Assembly (NCBI GenBank): GCA_034437075.1
Contig: DAOTVD010000248.1
Coordinates: forward strand, 1-49,467
Length of the DNA stretch: 49,467 nt
Source: DAOTVD01 sp034437075
GTDB taxonomy: Bacteria > Chloroflexota > Anaerolineae > Aggregatilineales > J027
Direction: 5' to 3'
Shown: piece by piece, positions 7,992 through 17,800 of the stretch
Layout: every line of letters begins with the position of its first letter
How positions within the stretch are numbered: the stretch's first letter is position 1
Position numbers and translations under genes: made by a program
Notes under the pieces: generated by a model
Database searches by the model: none
Seen by the model: the letters and a program-made list of their open reading frames with translations, nothing else
What the model was told of the DNA's origin: nothing

Positions 7992-9641
7992 ATGAAAAAG
8001 CTCATCTATCTTTTTTTGATCCTTATCCTGTCTGTATCGGTGATGCCGAGCTTGGCTATCGCGCAATCCGATGCGGTCGTTGAAGCACTGGAAGAATATA
8101 ATGCTGAAATTCCGCCGTATGGGACGATCTCGGCTGAAGACCTCAGCGTAGCGCTCTTCGATACCGATTACGTCCTGTTGGACGTGCGAGAGGTTGAAGA
8201 ATACGAAGCGGGTCATATTGATGGCGCGTTTAATGTGCCGATTCGCGAATTAGCTGATAATCTCGACCTGTTGCCCGATTTAGATGCCAATATCGCCGTA
8301 ATCTGCCAGGCTGGCGCCCGCGCAATGCTCGCGTCCTCCACGCTGAATGCCCTGGGCTATAGCAATGCTGTGACCGTGGCCGGGGGTATGAACGCCTGGG
8401 TCGGCGAAGACTTCCCCGTGACGGAAGAAGGCTTCACGGTTGAAGCTGGCGAAGCGCCGGAATTCAACGAAGAAGTTCTGGCGGCAGCGTCTGAGTACCT
8501 GAGCACCCTGCCAGAAGGCTTTGGGCTGATCTTTGCCGAAGGCTTGGCCGAAGCGTTGATCGAAGAAGACATCGTGCTGATCGATGTGCGTAGCCCCGAA
8601 GAATTTGATGCTGGGTACATTGAAGGCGCCGAACTGACCTGGGTCGATGAATTTATGGCCAATCGCGATCAATTCCCCGCTGACATGGACGCCAATATCG
8701 TTGTCTACTGCGCGGTCAGTTATCGCGGCGCTATCGCCATGACCATGCTCAAGATGCTAGGTTACGAGAATGTGCGTAATTTGGCCGGTGGTATCAACGC
8801 CTGGAACGCGGCAGGCTTGCCCCTGGTGGGTGTGCCAGAAAGCGCGGGCGCAGATATGGCCCAAGAGGGTGAATTTGACCTTACAGCGGCCATAACCGAT
8901 TATGTTGCTGGTTTACCCGGTAACTTCAATGCCTTGCGGGCTGGCGATTTCGCCGCCGCGTTGGAAGAAGACCCGCTCTTGATTGATGTGCGCTCGCCCG
9001 GTGAATACGCCGAAGGCCATGTCGAAGGCGCAATCAATATCCCGATTCAGGAACTGACCGACAATCTGGCCCTCATGCCCGACCTGGATGCTACTATCGT
9101 CGTTTATTGCGGCAGTGGTCATCGCTCTGCATTAGTGATGGAAGCCATGAATCTGCTGGGCTACACCGATGTCGTCAGCCTGATGAGCGGCGTGGGTGCG
9201 CTAGCCGAACAGGATATTCCGTTAGTACAAGCTGAACCGACTGTCGAAGCTGGAGACATGCCAGCGGTTAACGAGAACGTTTTGCCCTTGGTAGCGGACT
9301 ACATGACCAATATACCCGATAGTTACTACATCGTGCGTGCGGGCGACCTGAATAGCGAATTGGCCGAAGAAGACATCGTGCTGATCGATGTGCGTACGCA
9401 AGGTGAATATGACAGCGGCCATATTCAAGGTGCCGTGCATATTCCGTTTAGCGAATTCATGACCAGCATGGATATGTGGCCGGAAGATATGGCGGCCAAT
9501 ATCGTCGTTTATGACAACCCGACCCACCGTAGCAGCATGGCTATGATGCTGATGCAATTGTTGGGTTACGAAAACGTGCGGACGTTGGGTGGTGGTACAG
9601 GTGCCTGGGAAGGCGCCGGGCTACCGCTCGTCACCGAATAG
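7992..9641 (+). CDS. Secreted protein with four tandem rhodanese domains
   Basis: 549 residues from ATG 7992, chosen over ATG 7971 because AAGGA precedes it and the signal peptide then starts at residue 1. Four rhodanese domains repeat every ~134 residues, with active-site loops at residues 105, 240, 373 and 508. The first three read CQAGAR, CAVSYR and CGSGHR and keep the persulfide-forming cysteine. The fourth reads DNPTHR, so Asp replaces Cys and that domain should be catalytically dead. The gene follows the selenoprotein cytochrome by 39 bp and ends at a strong terminator. Rhodanese-like proteins are found in ext (selenite/tellurite) clusters. Here it may bind or deliver sulfane sulfur, selenium or a related oxyanion product outside the membrane. 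Confidence 0.9.
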   Translation: MKKLIYLFLILILSVSVMPSLAIAQSDAVVEALEEYNAEIPPYGTISAEDLSVALFDTDYVLLDVREVEEYEAGHIDGAFNVPIRELADNLDLLPDLDANIAVICQAGARAMLASSTLNALGYSNAVTVAGGMNAWVGEDFPVTEEGFTVEAGEAPEFNEEVLAAASEYLSTLPEGFGLIFAEGLAEALIEEDIVLIDVRSPEEFDAGYIEGAELTWVDEFMANRDQFPADMDANIVVYCAVSYRGAIAMTMLKMLGYENVRNLAGGINAWNAAGLPLVGVPESAGADMAQEGEFDLTAAITDYVAGLPGNFNALRAGDFAAALEEDPLLIDVRSPGEYAEGHVEGAINIPIQELTDNLALMPDLDATIVVYCGSGHRSALVMEAMNLLGYTDVVSLMSGVGALAEQDIPLVQAEPTVEAGDMPAVNENVLPLVADYMTNIPDSYYIVRAGDLNSELAEEDIVLIDVRTQGEYDSGHIQGAVHIPFSEFMTSMDMWPEDMAANIVVYDNPTHRSSMAMMLMQLLGYENVRTLGGGTGAWEGAGLPLVTE

Positions 9642-9667
9642 GGTTCACTCGCCCATAATTTACTGAA

Positions 9668-9706
9668 AAAATGCCTCGCTCTGGCTAGCCAGGGCGGGGC
9701 ATTTTC
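9668..9706 (+). terminator. Rho-independent terminator after the rhodanese gene
   Basis: A long stem pairs 9670-9684 with 9689-9703 around loop CTAG, using two G-U pairs, and is flanked by an A run before and TTTT after. It closes the selenoprotein-rhodanese operon and may also act in the opposite direction. Confidence 0.88.
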
Positions 9707-9791
9707 TATTATGGTCGTTTATTCGCTGGCATGTGCTCTGCAAAGCCAGGGGGGGATGTGTACAGTTGCTAAACAAGTTATACTTTGACAT

Positions 9792-11660
9792 ATGTGCAGT
9801 TTTCGGAATCAAACAACTAGCGTGGTCATAGCCTTTGGGATGCTGCTTTTTCTGATGGCATGTGATCCCAGTGCAGAGCCTGTGGTGCCGACTGCACGCC
9901 AATTGGTGACCTTTACCCCATCTGCAACGGCCACGACAACGGACACCCCCGAACCGAGCCCGACCATACCCCCAACGGCGACATTTACCCCTAGTCCTTC
10001 GCCGACGGTGAGCGATACGCCGACAATAACACCGACTGCTACGGCCACCACAACCGCCACCCATACCGCCACCCCAGCGCCGCCATTGGCGACCGTCCCG
10101 TTAGGGGTGAACTTGAGCCTGCGCGAACGGCCCGACGTCAATTTTGAAGTAATTGGCCAATTGTCTTCCGAAGAACCATTTTTCGTTTTGGCTGTCGTAG
10201 AAGACCGTTTTGAACAAGAGTGGTTTTTAATCCGCTGGCTGGATGACGACGAGCAACGCGAAGGTTGGTTGCCAGCGCGTAATGCACCTATCGACCGCCC
10301 AGAGGATTTTCCGGTTCTCGAACTGGCACAAGTGATTAGCCCCACGCCGACATTAACGCTGACCCCGACGCCGACCTCGACAGACACACCGACCCCAACC
10401 CTAACCCCGAGCGATACACCAACCGCGACCGTTACCCCCAGCCCCACGCCGACATTAACGCTGACCCCGACCCCAACCTTGCCCGTGGGCGGCAATGCGC
10501 GCATCGACATTCTGAGCGATACCACCAATTTATGGGAAGGTCCGGCCTATAGTTTTCTGACGGTGGGTGAGGTTGATGACCGCGACCCGGTTGCGGTGGT
10601 GGGGCGCACGCGCGATGGATTATGGTATCAGGTTTCAACTTTTGATGATGATCCCTCGGTAGGGTGGTTGGAAGCCTCGCTGGTGGAAACCGATTTGACC
10701 GTGCAGGCTATTCCTATCGCCTGGTTTGGGTTAGAAGCCGCCCGCGAACGACAGTTAACGTGTGGTGTGAATGTAGACCCCACGCAAGAAGAGCAGTATG
10801 CACCAGTTCTGGCCGGTGAACCAGTGTTGCCCTGGGTGCGTATCCCCTTTATTTACGACGCAGAGCGGTTTTCGACGCTGAGCGAGGCGTTAGCCTTTTA
10901 TGACCGCGTGTTGGATACCTATACCCGGCAAGGCACACAGGTGCTGTTTGTGATGGATCAACGCTCGGTGCCACTGCCAGAGGGCCTAGCCTGGGATGCG
11001 ATGTCTGGGGCCGATTGGTCGGTTTATACGATTGAGTTTGTCGGCGTTCTCGAACGCATTATCCAACAATATGGCCAACAAGTGGGCGGGTATCAAATTT
11101 GGAATGAGCCAGATGCACCAGCCATCACAGATCACACGATTCCGATACCCGAAAACAGCTATGCTCAGATGCTGCGCCAAAGCGGGCAACTATTGCAATC
11201 TTATACGCCGGATGTCTTGCTGATTATGGCGGGGATGCGCAGTGCGGATGCACAATACGCGCGGGTGGTGTATAGTTTATTAGCAGGGGAATTTCCCGCA
11301 GATGCCATTGCCGTGCATGCCTATGATTACGGCATCCCCGATGATATGCGCGAATTTGTTACGGCTGGCAACATTGATGACCTCTTGAGACCCTACGCCG
11401 AAATTGCCCCGACAATTCCACTATGGCTAACGGAAGTTGGCTTGACAGATGGTGACCTTACCCCCCGAGAGGTAGCGCCATATTGGGAAGAGTTGGGCCG
11501 TTATTTACGCATCCGGTACCCCAATAATGTTGGGCAAGTTTTTTGGACACCATGGCAAACTCGTGAAAATGGGGTAGGGGGGGCGATAGGTTTGGTGAAC
11601 GCCGAAGGGCGCCCAAATCAGCCGTTTTATCGTGAGTTTATCGCGTTTTGTGAGCCATAA
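9792..11660 (+). CDS. Lipoprotein with two SH3b-like domains and a glycoside-hydrolase-like domain
   Basis: 622 residues. The signal peptide ends in the lipobox FLMAC with C24 as lipidated cysteine. Two Thr/Pro-rich linkers (about residues 36-96 and 178-232) separate two SH3b-like modules (~97-165 and ~235-305). The C-terminal half is a TIM-barrel-like glycoside hydrolase domain of the GH5/GH39 type: WNEP places the likely acid/base at E439, and LTEVG gives a candidate nucleophile at E548. It probably acts on a surface or environmental polysaccharide, but the substrate is not predictable. There is no clear ribosome binding site before ATG 9792. It stands alone between a terminator and the RTX gene. 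Confidence 0.85.
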   Translation: MCSFRNQTTSVVIAFGMLLFLMACDPSAEPVVPTARQLVTFTPSATATTTDTPEPSPTIPPTATFTPSPSPTVSDTPTITPTATATTTATHTATPAPPLATVPLGVNLSLRERPDVNFEVIGQLSSEEPFFVLAVVEDRFEQEWFLIRWLDDDEQREGWLPARNAPIDRPEDFPVLELAQVISPTPTLTLTPTPTSTDTPTPTLTPSDTPTATVTPSPTPTLTLTPTPTLPVGGNARIDILSDTTNLWEGPAYSFLTVGEVDDRDPVAVVGRTRDGLWYQVSTFDDDPSVGWLEASLVETDLTVQAIPIAWFGLEAARERQLTCGVNVDPTQEEQYAPVLAGEPVLPWVRIPFIYDAERFSTLSEALAFYDRVLDTYTRQGTQVLFVMDQRSVPLPEGLAWDAMSGADWSVYTIEFVGVLERIIQQYGQQVGGYQIWNEPDAPAITDHTIPIPENSYAQMLRQSGQLLQSYTPDVLLIMAGMRSADAQYARVVYSLLAGEFPADAIAVHAYDYGIPDDMREFVTAGNIDDLLRPYAEIAPTIPLWLTEVGLTDGDLTPREVAPYWEELGRYLRIRYPNNVGQVFWTPWQTRENGVGGAIGLVNAEGRPNQPFYREFIAFCEP

Positions 11661-11753
11661 ACGTTGCTCGAACGGATCTCTTACCGTTCTATAGCGACTA
11701 GGAAAAAAAGGCTGTCAAGAATGTTAGGATTGTGTTCTAAGATACAGCCCTGG

Positions 11754-11770
11754 GTAACGAGTTCCGTTAC
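11754..11770. promoter_or_regulatory. Inverted repeat upstream of the RTX gene
   Basis: GTAACG and CGTTAC form a perfect 6-bp inverted repeat with a 5-nt spacer in the 176-bp gap before the giant RTX gene. It could be an operator or a short hairpin. No regulator is identified. Confidence 0.3.
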
Positions 11771-11836
11771 GATAGTATGTGACCGCAGTAGATTGATTCT
11801 AAACTGCCGATTTTAGGTAGAAAGTAAGGTCTAAAC

Positions 11837-14800
11837 ATGTCTTTTCATACCAAACTACTACGCTTGCTGCTGCTGGCATTGCTTTGCCTGAGCCTCAGCA
11901 GTATTGTGGGTTCAGCCTATGCGCAAGATGACAACGACGAAGAACCCGCTGATACGGAAGAACCCGCCGATACCTCGGATGATGGAGCTCCGAACGACGA
12001 GGATGCCGAAGAAGACGAGGATGATACCCCCCAACGGGGGCGGGGAAGTGCAGCCCCGGCGACTGGCGGTAATATTCCCTCGGGGGCAACAATCATTGCG
12101 CAGACAATTGACCTGCCCATTTGCGAAGAATTGATGGTTACTCAGCCCTTAGGGCCGACTTTCCAACCCGGCTCGGCGGTAGAATTTAACTGGGTCTTGC
12201 AACCGCCCAGCACAGCACGCAGTGAAGTCTTCCTGTTTGATGTCGTGGGGATGAACTGGGATCAGTTCTTGTTTAGCATCACCACCCAAGCAGGCCGCGC
12301 CGAGTTCGGATCACAAGGCCGCTTAGCGCGTATTCCGGGGCAACCAGGCGTCGGGCCGCGTCAGGGGCGTGCGGTGGTGGCACCCTTCGATGAAATTGAT
12401 GGCGAACCCCGCACCTATAACTCTTTTGTCGTATTTTATAACGCGAATAATCAGCCCATCTGCCGTAGTGCCAATACGCTATGGCTGCGCACGGGCTTTG
12501 ATGGGCAAGGCGGACCGCTGTTGTGTGGCGATGATACGCTGCTCACCTTATTGAATGGCGACTGTGTAACCGGCGAATTCGTGCCGGGCGGCGTGGCTGG
12601 TACGCAGGTCGCCGCAGCAGACGGCCCTGGGGATGGTACTGGTAGTGGTAGTGGCCCTGGGGGCGGCCCTGGCCCTGGCCCTGGCCCTGGCCCCGGCCCT
12701 GGCCCCGGCCCTGGTACTGGCTGTGTGGTAGGTACCGATCCTGACAGTGACTGTGACGGCGTGATCGATAGCTTGGATACTTGCCCTGGCTTCAATGATG
12801 GTTTGGATGCCGATGGCGATGGCATCCCGGATGGCTGTGATATCTGCTTTGGCCCCGACAATGTTGACACGGATGGCGATGGCTTGTGTGATAGCCTTGA
12901 CCCTCCGCCCGGTGTCACACCTCCTGGCACATGCGATGTTGCAGGTGACCCTTCTGGTGACTGCGATGGTGACGGCGTCACCAACATTAATGACTTCTGC
13001 CCGACTGAAAACGGCCCAATTCTGATTACAACAGGGTTTGGTGAGGGTTGCCTTGACCTGGACGGTGATGGTGTGCCGGACAACGGGACGCTTTACAGTG
13101 GGGATACAGATACCTGCTTTGGCGATGACACCACTGGCGATGCCGATAATGATGGCATCTGTAATGATGAAGAAGCGGATGATGATAATGATGGTGTCCC
13201 GGATAGCTCAGATGTTTGCCCAACAGAGCCTGGTCCAGCGGCTACGAATGGCTGCCCGGATAGCGATGGTGATGGCGTCCCGGATGTGGATGATGATTGC
13301 CCTGGTATAGATGATACTGCTGCCGGGGATGCGGACAATGATGGTATAGCTGATTGTGCTGACCCGGTCATTTATGACTCATCTGTACCCTGTTCTGGTC
13401 CCCATACCGTAGCGGTTGACGGCGTCGATGGTGCAAGCCCGGCGGTGCTTCCGCCTGGGGGGCCTCCTGGCGGTGTCGATGAGCGCATCCGCAACAGTGA
13501 AAGCTACATCGCGGGTACATGCGATACTGTGGCTAACTTCATTTACGGCAACAATAACGGTAATGTGCTGACAGGTACTGCCCAAAACGATGAACTTTAT
13601 GGCGCAGGCGGCAGCGATATTCTGGATGGTCTAGGTGGCGACGATCTGCTAGATGGCGGTGAAGGCAACGATGTTCTAAATGGTGGCGCTGGCAACGATG
13701 AGTTGCGGGGCGGGGCGGGTGACGACATCCTGAACGGTGGCGATGGTGACGATGATCTCTATCCTGGCCCCGGAGCAGACACCATTGATGGTGGCAACGA
13801 TGCGGACACGGTCTATATTGAATTGGCCGGCGCGACGACGATGACCATTGATCTGGTGAACCAGAATGAAATCGTTGTGAATGGCGAAGTCAATGATGTC
13901 ATCAATGTCGAAAATACCGACACCATGGGCAGCGCTAGCAACGATGACATCACGATTACGAACGAAGGGAATGATGTTGTCAATGGCATGGACGGTAACG
14001 ACACAGTCACTGTCATTGACGCGACAACAGCCGGTAGCCCCGGGGTCATTGACGTCACACGCTCGGGCTTAATGGTGATGGTCACCAGTACTGGCCCAGG
14101 CATTGGTTCGGACAGTTTCACCAATGTTGAGCAGGTGAATATCAGTGCGCCTTTTGGGACGGTTTCCGACTACACGTTTGCCATGACTGATGCGTTGGCC
14201 AACAGTATCACGGGTGGTTTAGGGAGTAATGACACAGTCGATTATTCCACCTCGAGTAATGATGTCACGGTGGACTTAAACGCCGGAACCGCCAGCGGTG
14301 AGAGTGTCGGCAGTGATACGCTGAATGATATTGAAAATGTGACAACCGGCGATGGTGATGACACCATCACGGGTGATAATAACGATAACACCATCATTAC
14401 GGGTGATGGTGAAAACGTCGTAGATGGCGGCGATGGTGACGATACCATCACGGGCGGCGCCGACGATGACCAACTCTTCGGCGAAGATGGCGAAGATGAT
14501 CTGGATGGCGGCGCCGGTGACGATTTCCTTTCGCCGGGCATCGATAACGATGATGACAGTGTTGAAGGCGGCACAGGTGAAGACACCGTCGATTACTCTG
14601 GCGATACCCAGGGCGTTGAAGTCGCGCTGGGTGGCGCGAATGAAGCCACTGGCCCCGGCATTGGTACGGACTCGCTGAGCAATATCGAGAATGCCAACAC
14701 GGGTAGCGGCGACGATACCTTCATCATGGATGATGGTGGCGATAATGCCCTGGATGGCAACGCTGGTACAGATACGGTTGATTACACTGCTGCGACCAAC

Positions 14801-17800
14801 TCGGTAACGGTTGATCTTGGTGCAGGCACCGCAACGGGAACTGATGTCGGGAACGACTCGTTAGAAGACATCGAAAATGTCAATACGGGTACAGGTGCTG
14901 ATGATGTGACGGATAGTTCCGGCGCCAATGTCATCAATACTGGCGAAGGGGACGATACAGTTGTTCTCGGTGCTGGGAACGATACCGCAGATGCTGGTGA
15001 AGGTGGCGAAACTAACGGCGATACGTTGGACTTGTCCGCCCAAACCCTAGCGGTCAATGTGAACCTAGAAGCAAATACGGCGACTGGGGTCGGTATCGGC
15101 AATGACGATATTTTTAACTTTGAAAACGTGATTGGGGGCGCTGGTGATGACATCTTCACGCCGAATAGCACCGAAGCGAACGATATTGACGGTGGCGCGG
15201 GTAGCGACACGGTCGATTACTCCGGCGATAACACCAACCAAGCGATCACCATTACGAGCGCTGGCGGTGTAGGTGGTGTTGGTGGCGACACGCTCACGAG
15301 CATTGAAAACGTCAACACGGGCAGTGGTGATGATACGTTCGATGTAACGGATGCTGGCGTGAATGTCATTAATGCGGACGGTGGCGACGACACCTACAAC
15401 GGCACCTCCGATGGTGGTGGCGATGGCAGCGTCACCGTGACGCGCAATGGTGCCGATGTCGATCTGACCGATACCACGGGCGGCTTTGGCGATGACCAAT
15501 TGCTCAGTATCGAAAACGTCAATTTGACGGGCATTGGTGCGAACGAAACCTTCATTCTGAATGACGCTAACGATAACGCCATTGATGGCGCTGGCGGCAC
15601 GGATGTTTATGAAGGCCGCATGACCACTAGTGGTGATGTCGTCATCGATCAACCCGGTGGTACCGTGAGCGGTGACGGGATTGGTAACGATGCAGTCACC
15701 AACATCGAAAACATCAATATCATCGGGACTTCTGGCACGGATACATTCGATGTAACGGATGCTGGCGATAACACCATCGATGGTATAAGCGGCGCAGACG
15801 ACACCTACACAGGCAACGCCACAACGGGCGCGGATACGATCACCATCACCCGCGCTGAAGGTAGCCCGAATGCGACGATTTCGGGTACGGGTATCGGCAC
15901 CGACACGCTGAACAACATGGACCAGGTGAACGTGAATACGCTAGATGGCGACGACATCGTTGTCGTCAGTGATGCCCAGAACAACACCGTTGATGGTGGT
16001 GCGGGCAGCGATACCTATCTTGCCGAGGTTGTCGGCAATATGGGTGGCACGACCATCACCATTCAGGAAAATGCAGATGGAAACATAGCCACTGATGATG
16101 TCCAGATCAGCGGGGCTGGGGTTGGCACCGACATTGCCCTAAATACCGAAAACGTGAACGTAGATGGCACCGATGGCAATGACACGTTCAATGTCGAAGA
16201 CTCGGGCGTGAACGTCATCAATGGCGACCCCAACGCAGTTGGAACGGATACGAACGTCTATAACGGTACCACCGCCGATACGGATGGTGGCACGGTAGAT
16301 GTGGTGCGTAGCGGTGACGATGTTGATCTGACGGATACGGGCCTTGGATTTGGTGACGATGACTTAAACGACATCGACCAAGTCAACCTAACGGGTGGTA
16401 CAGGCGACGACACGTTCAATGTGCAAGACAATCAGGTGAATGTGATTACGGGCGGTGACGGCAATGATACCTATGAAGGTATCTCTGATGGCGCTGTCTC
16501 AGACATGGATAACACCGTAAGGCTTGATCGTACCGGCACCAATGAGGTCACGATTACAGATGAGACGGGTGGCTTCGGCAATGATGTCATTCGTGATACG
16601 GAGAATGTCAACCTGACGGGTGATAATGGAATCGATGAGGACTTTTTCCTCAACGACTCCGGCAATAACACCATTGATGGTGGTACAAGCACCGGGGACA
16701 CTTTGACGATAGAGAGCACGAACAACGTCACGGTCTCCACAGACGTGGGTGGTTTGGATGCGGATATCACGGGCATAGGTGTTGGCGCAGATCGAGCGAA
16801 TAACATCGAAACCATCACGACAGGTTCTGGCAATGACACGTTCATTGACCAGGGCGGTGCATCGAATACATTCGATGGCGCTGGCGGCACGGATAGCTAT
16901 ACCAACACAGTTACCTCGGGCGTGACAATTCGTCCTACAGGCACAAATACTGTGGAAGTCGATGAGGGCACGTCTGGCTTTACGGATAACCTGATCAACA
17001 TCGAAAATGTGCGCGGTGGTAATGCGAATGACATCATCGAAATCAACTTCGACCTGTTGGCCGCAGGCGGCACGTTTGAATTCGATGCGGGCGGTGGTGC
17101 GAATACCTTTAACTTTATCGGTAATCCGTATAACGTGACCCAAACCTTGCTGGTGACGGTCAACAACACCAGCATGACCGGCTCCGATAGCCTGGACTTT
17201 AGCGGGGTGGATACCGATGGTGATGGGGTTGAGGGCGGCATTGGTGCAGTCAATACGCAAAACCTGGCGGCCAACGGCAGCACGGGTATTGATGACCTGG
17301 ACTTGAGCCGCGCTGAAAACAGCGTCTTCTCTGACACGAGCATTCCGTTTACGTTGCGCTTGGTGACCCTGGTGAATGATGTCATCGGAACCGATTTGGA
17401 TGACACCATCGTAGGCAACGCGAATGACAATGTTATTCGAGGACGTGAAGGTGATGATACGCTCATTGGCGGTGAAGGTGATGATGACCTCGCTGGACAA
17501 GAGGGTGATGACATCCTACGCGGCGGTGAAGGTGACGATATCTTGGGTGGCGGTGTCGGCGACGATACCCTCGTGGGTGAGGGCGGCGATGACCAACTCT
17601 TTGGCAACCAAGGTAGTGATACGCTCTCTGGCGGTGAAGGTGATGACATCATTAACGGTGGTGGAGATGTCGATACCCTGGACGAAAGCGAATTCGATCA
17701 GGATCGTGATATCGATCTAGCGGATACGACGCCCCAAAACACTGGCCTGGGCGAAGATACCATTTCAAACATTGAAAACGTCACCACAGGCGGTGGGGAT

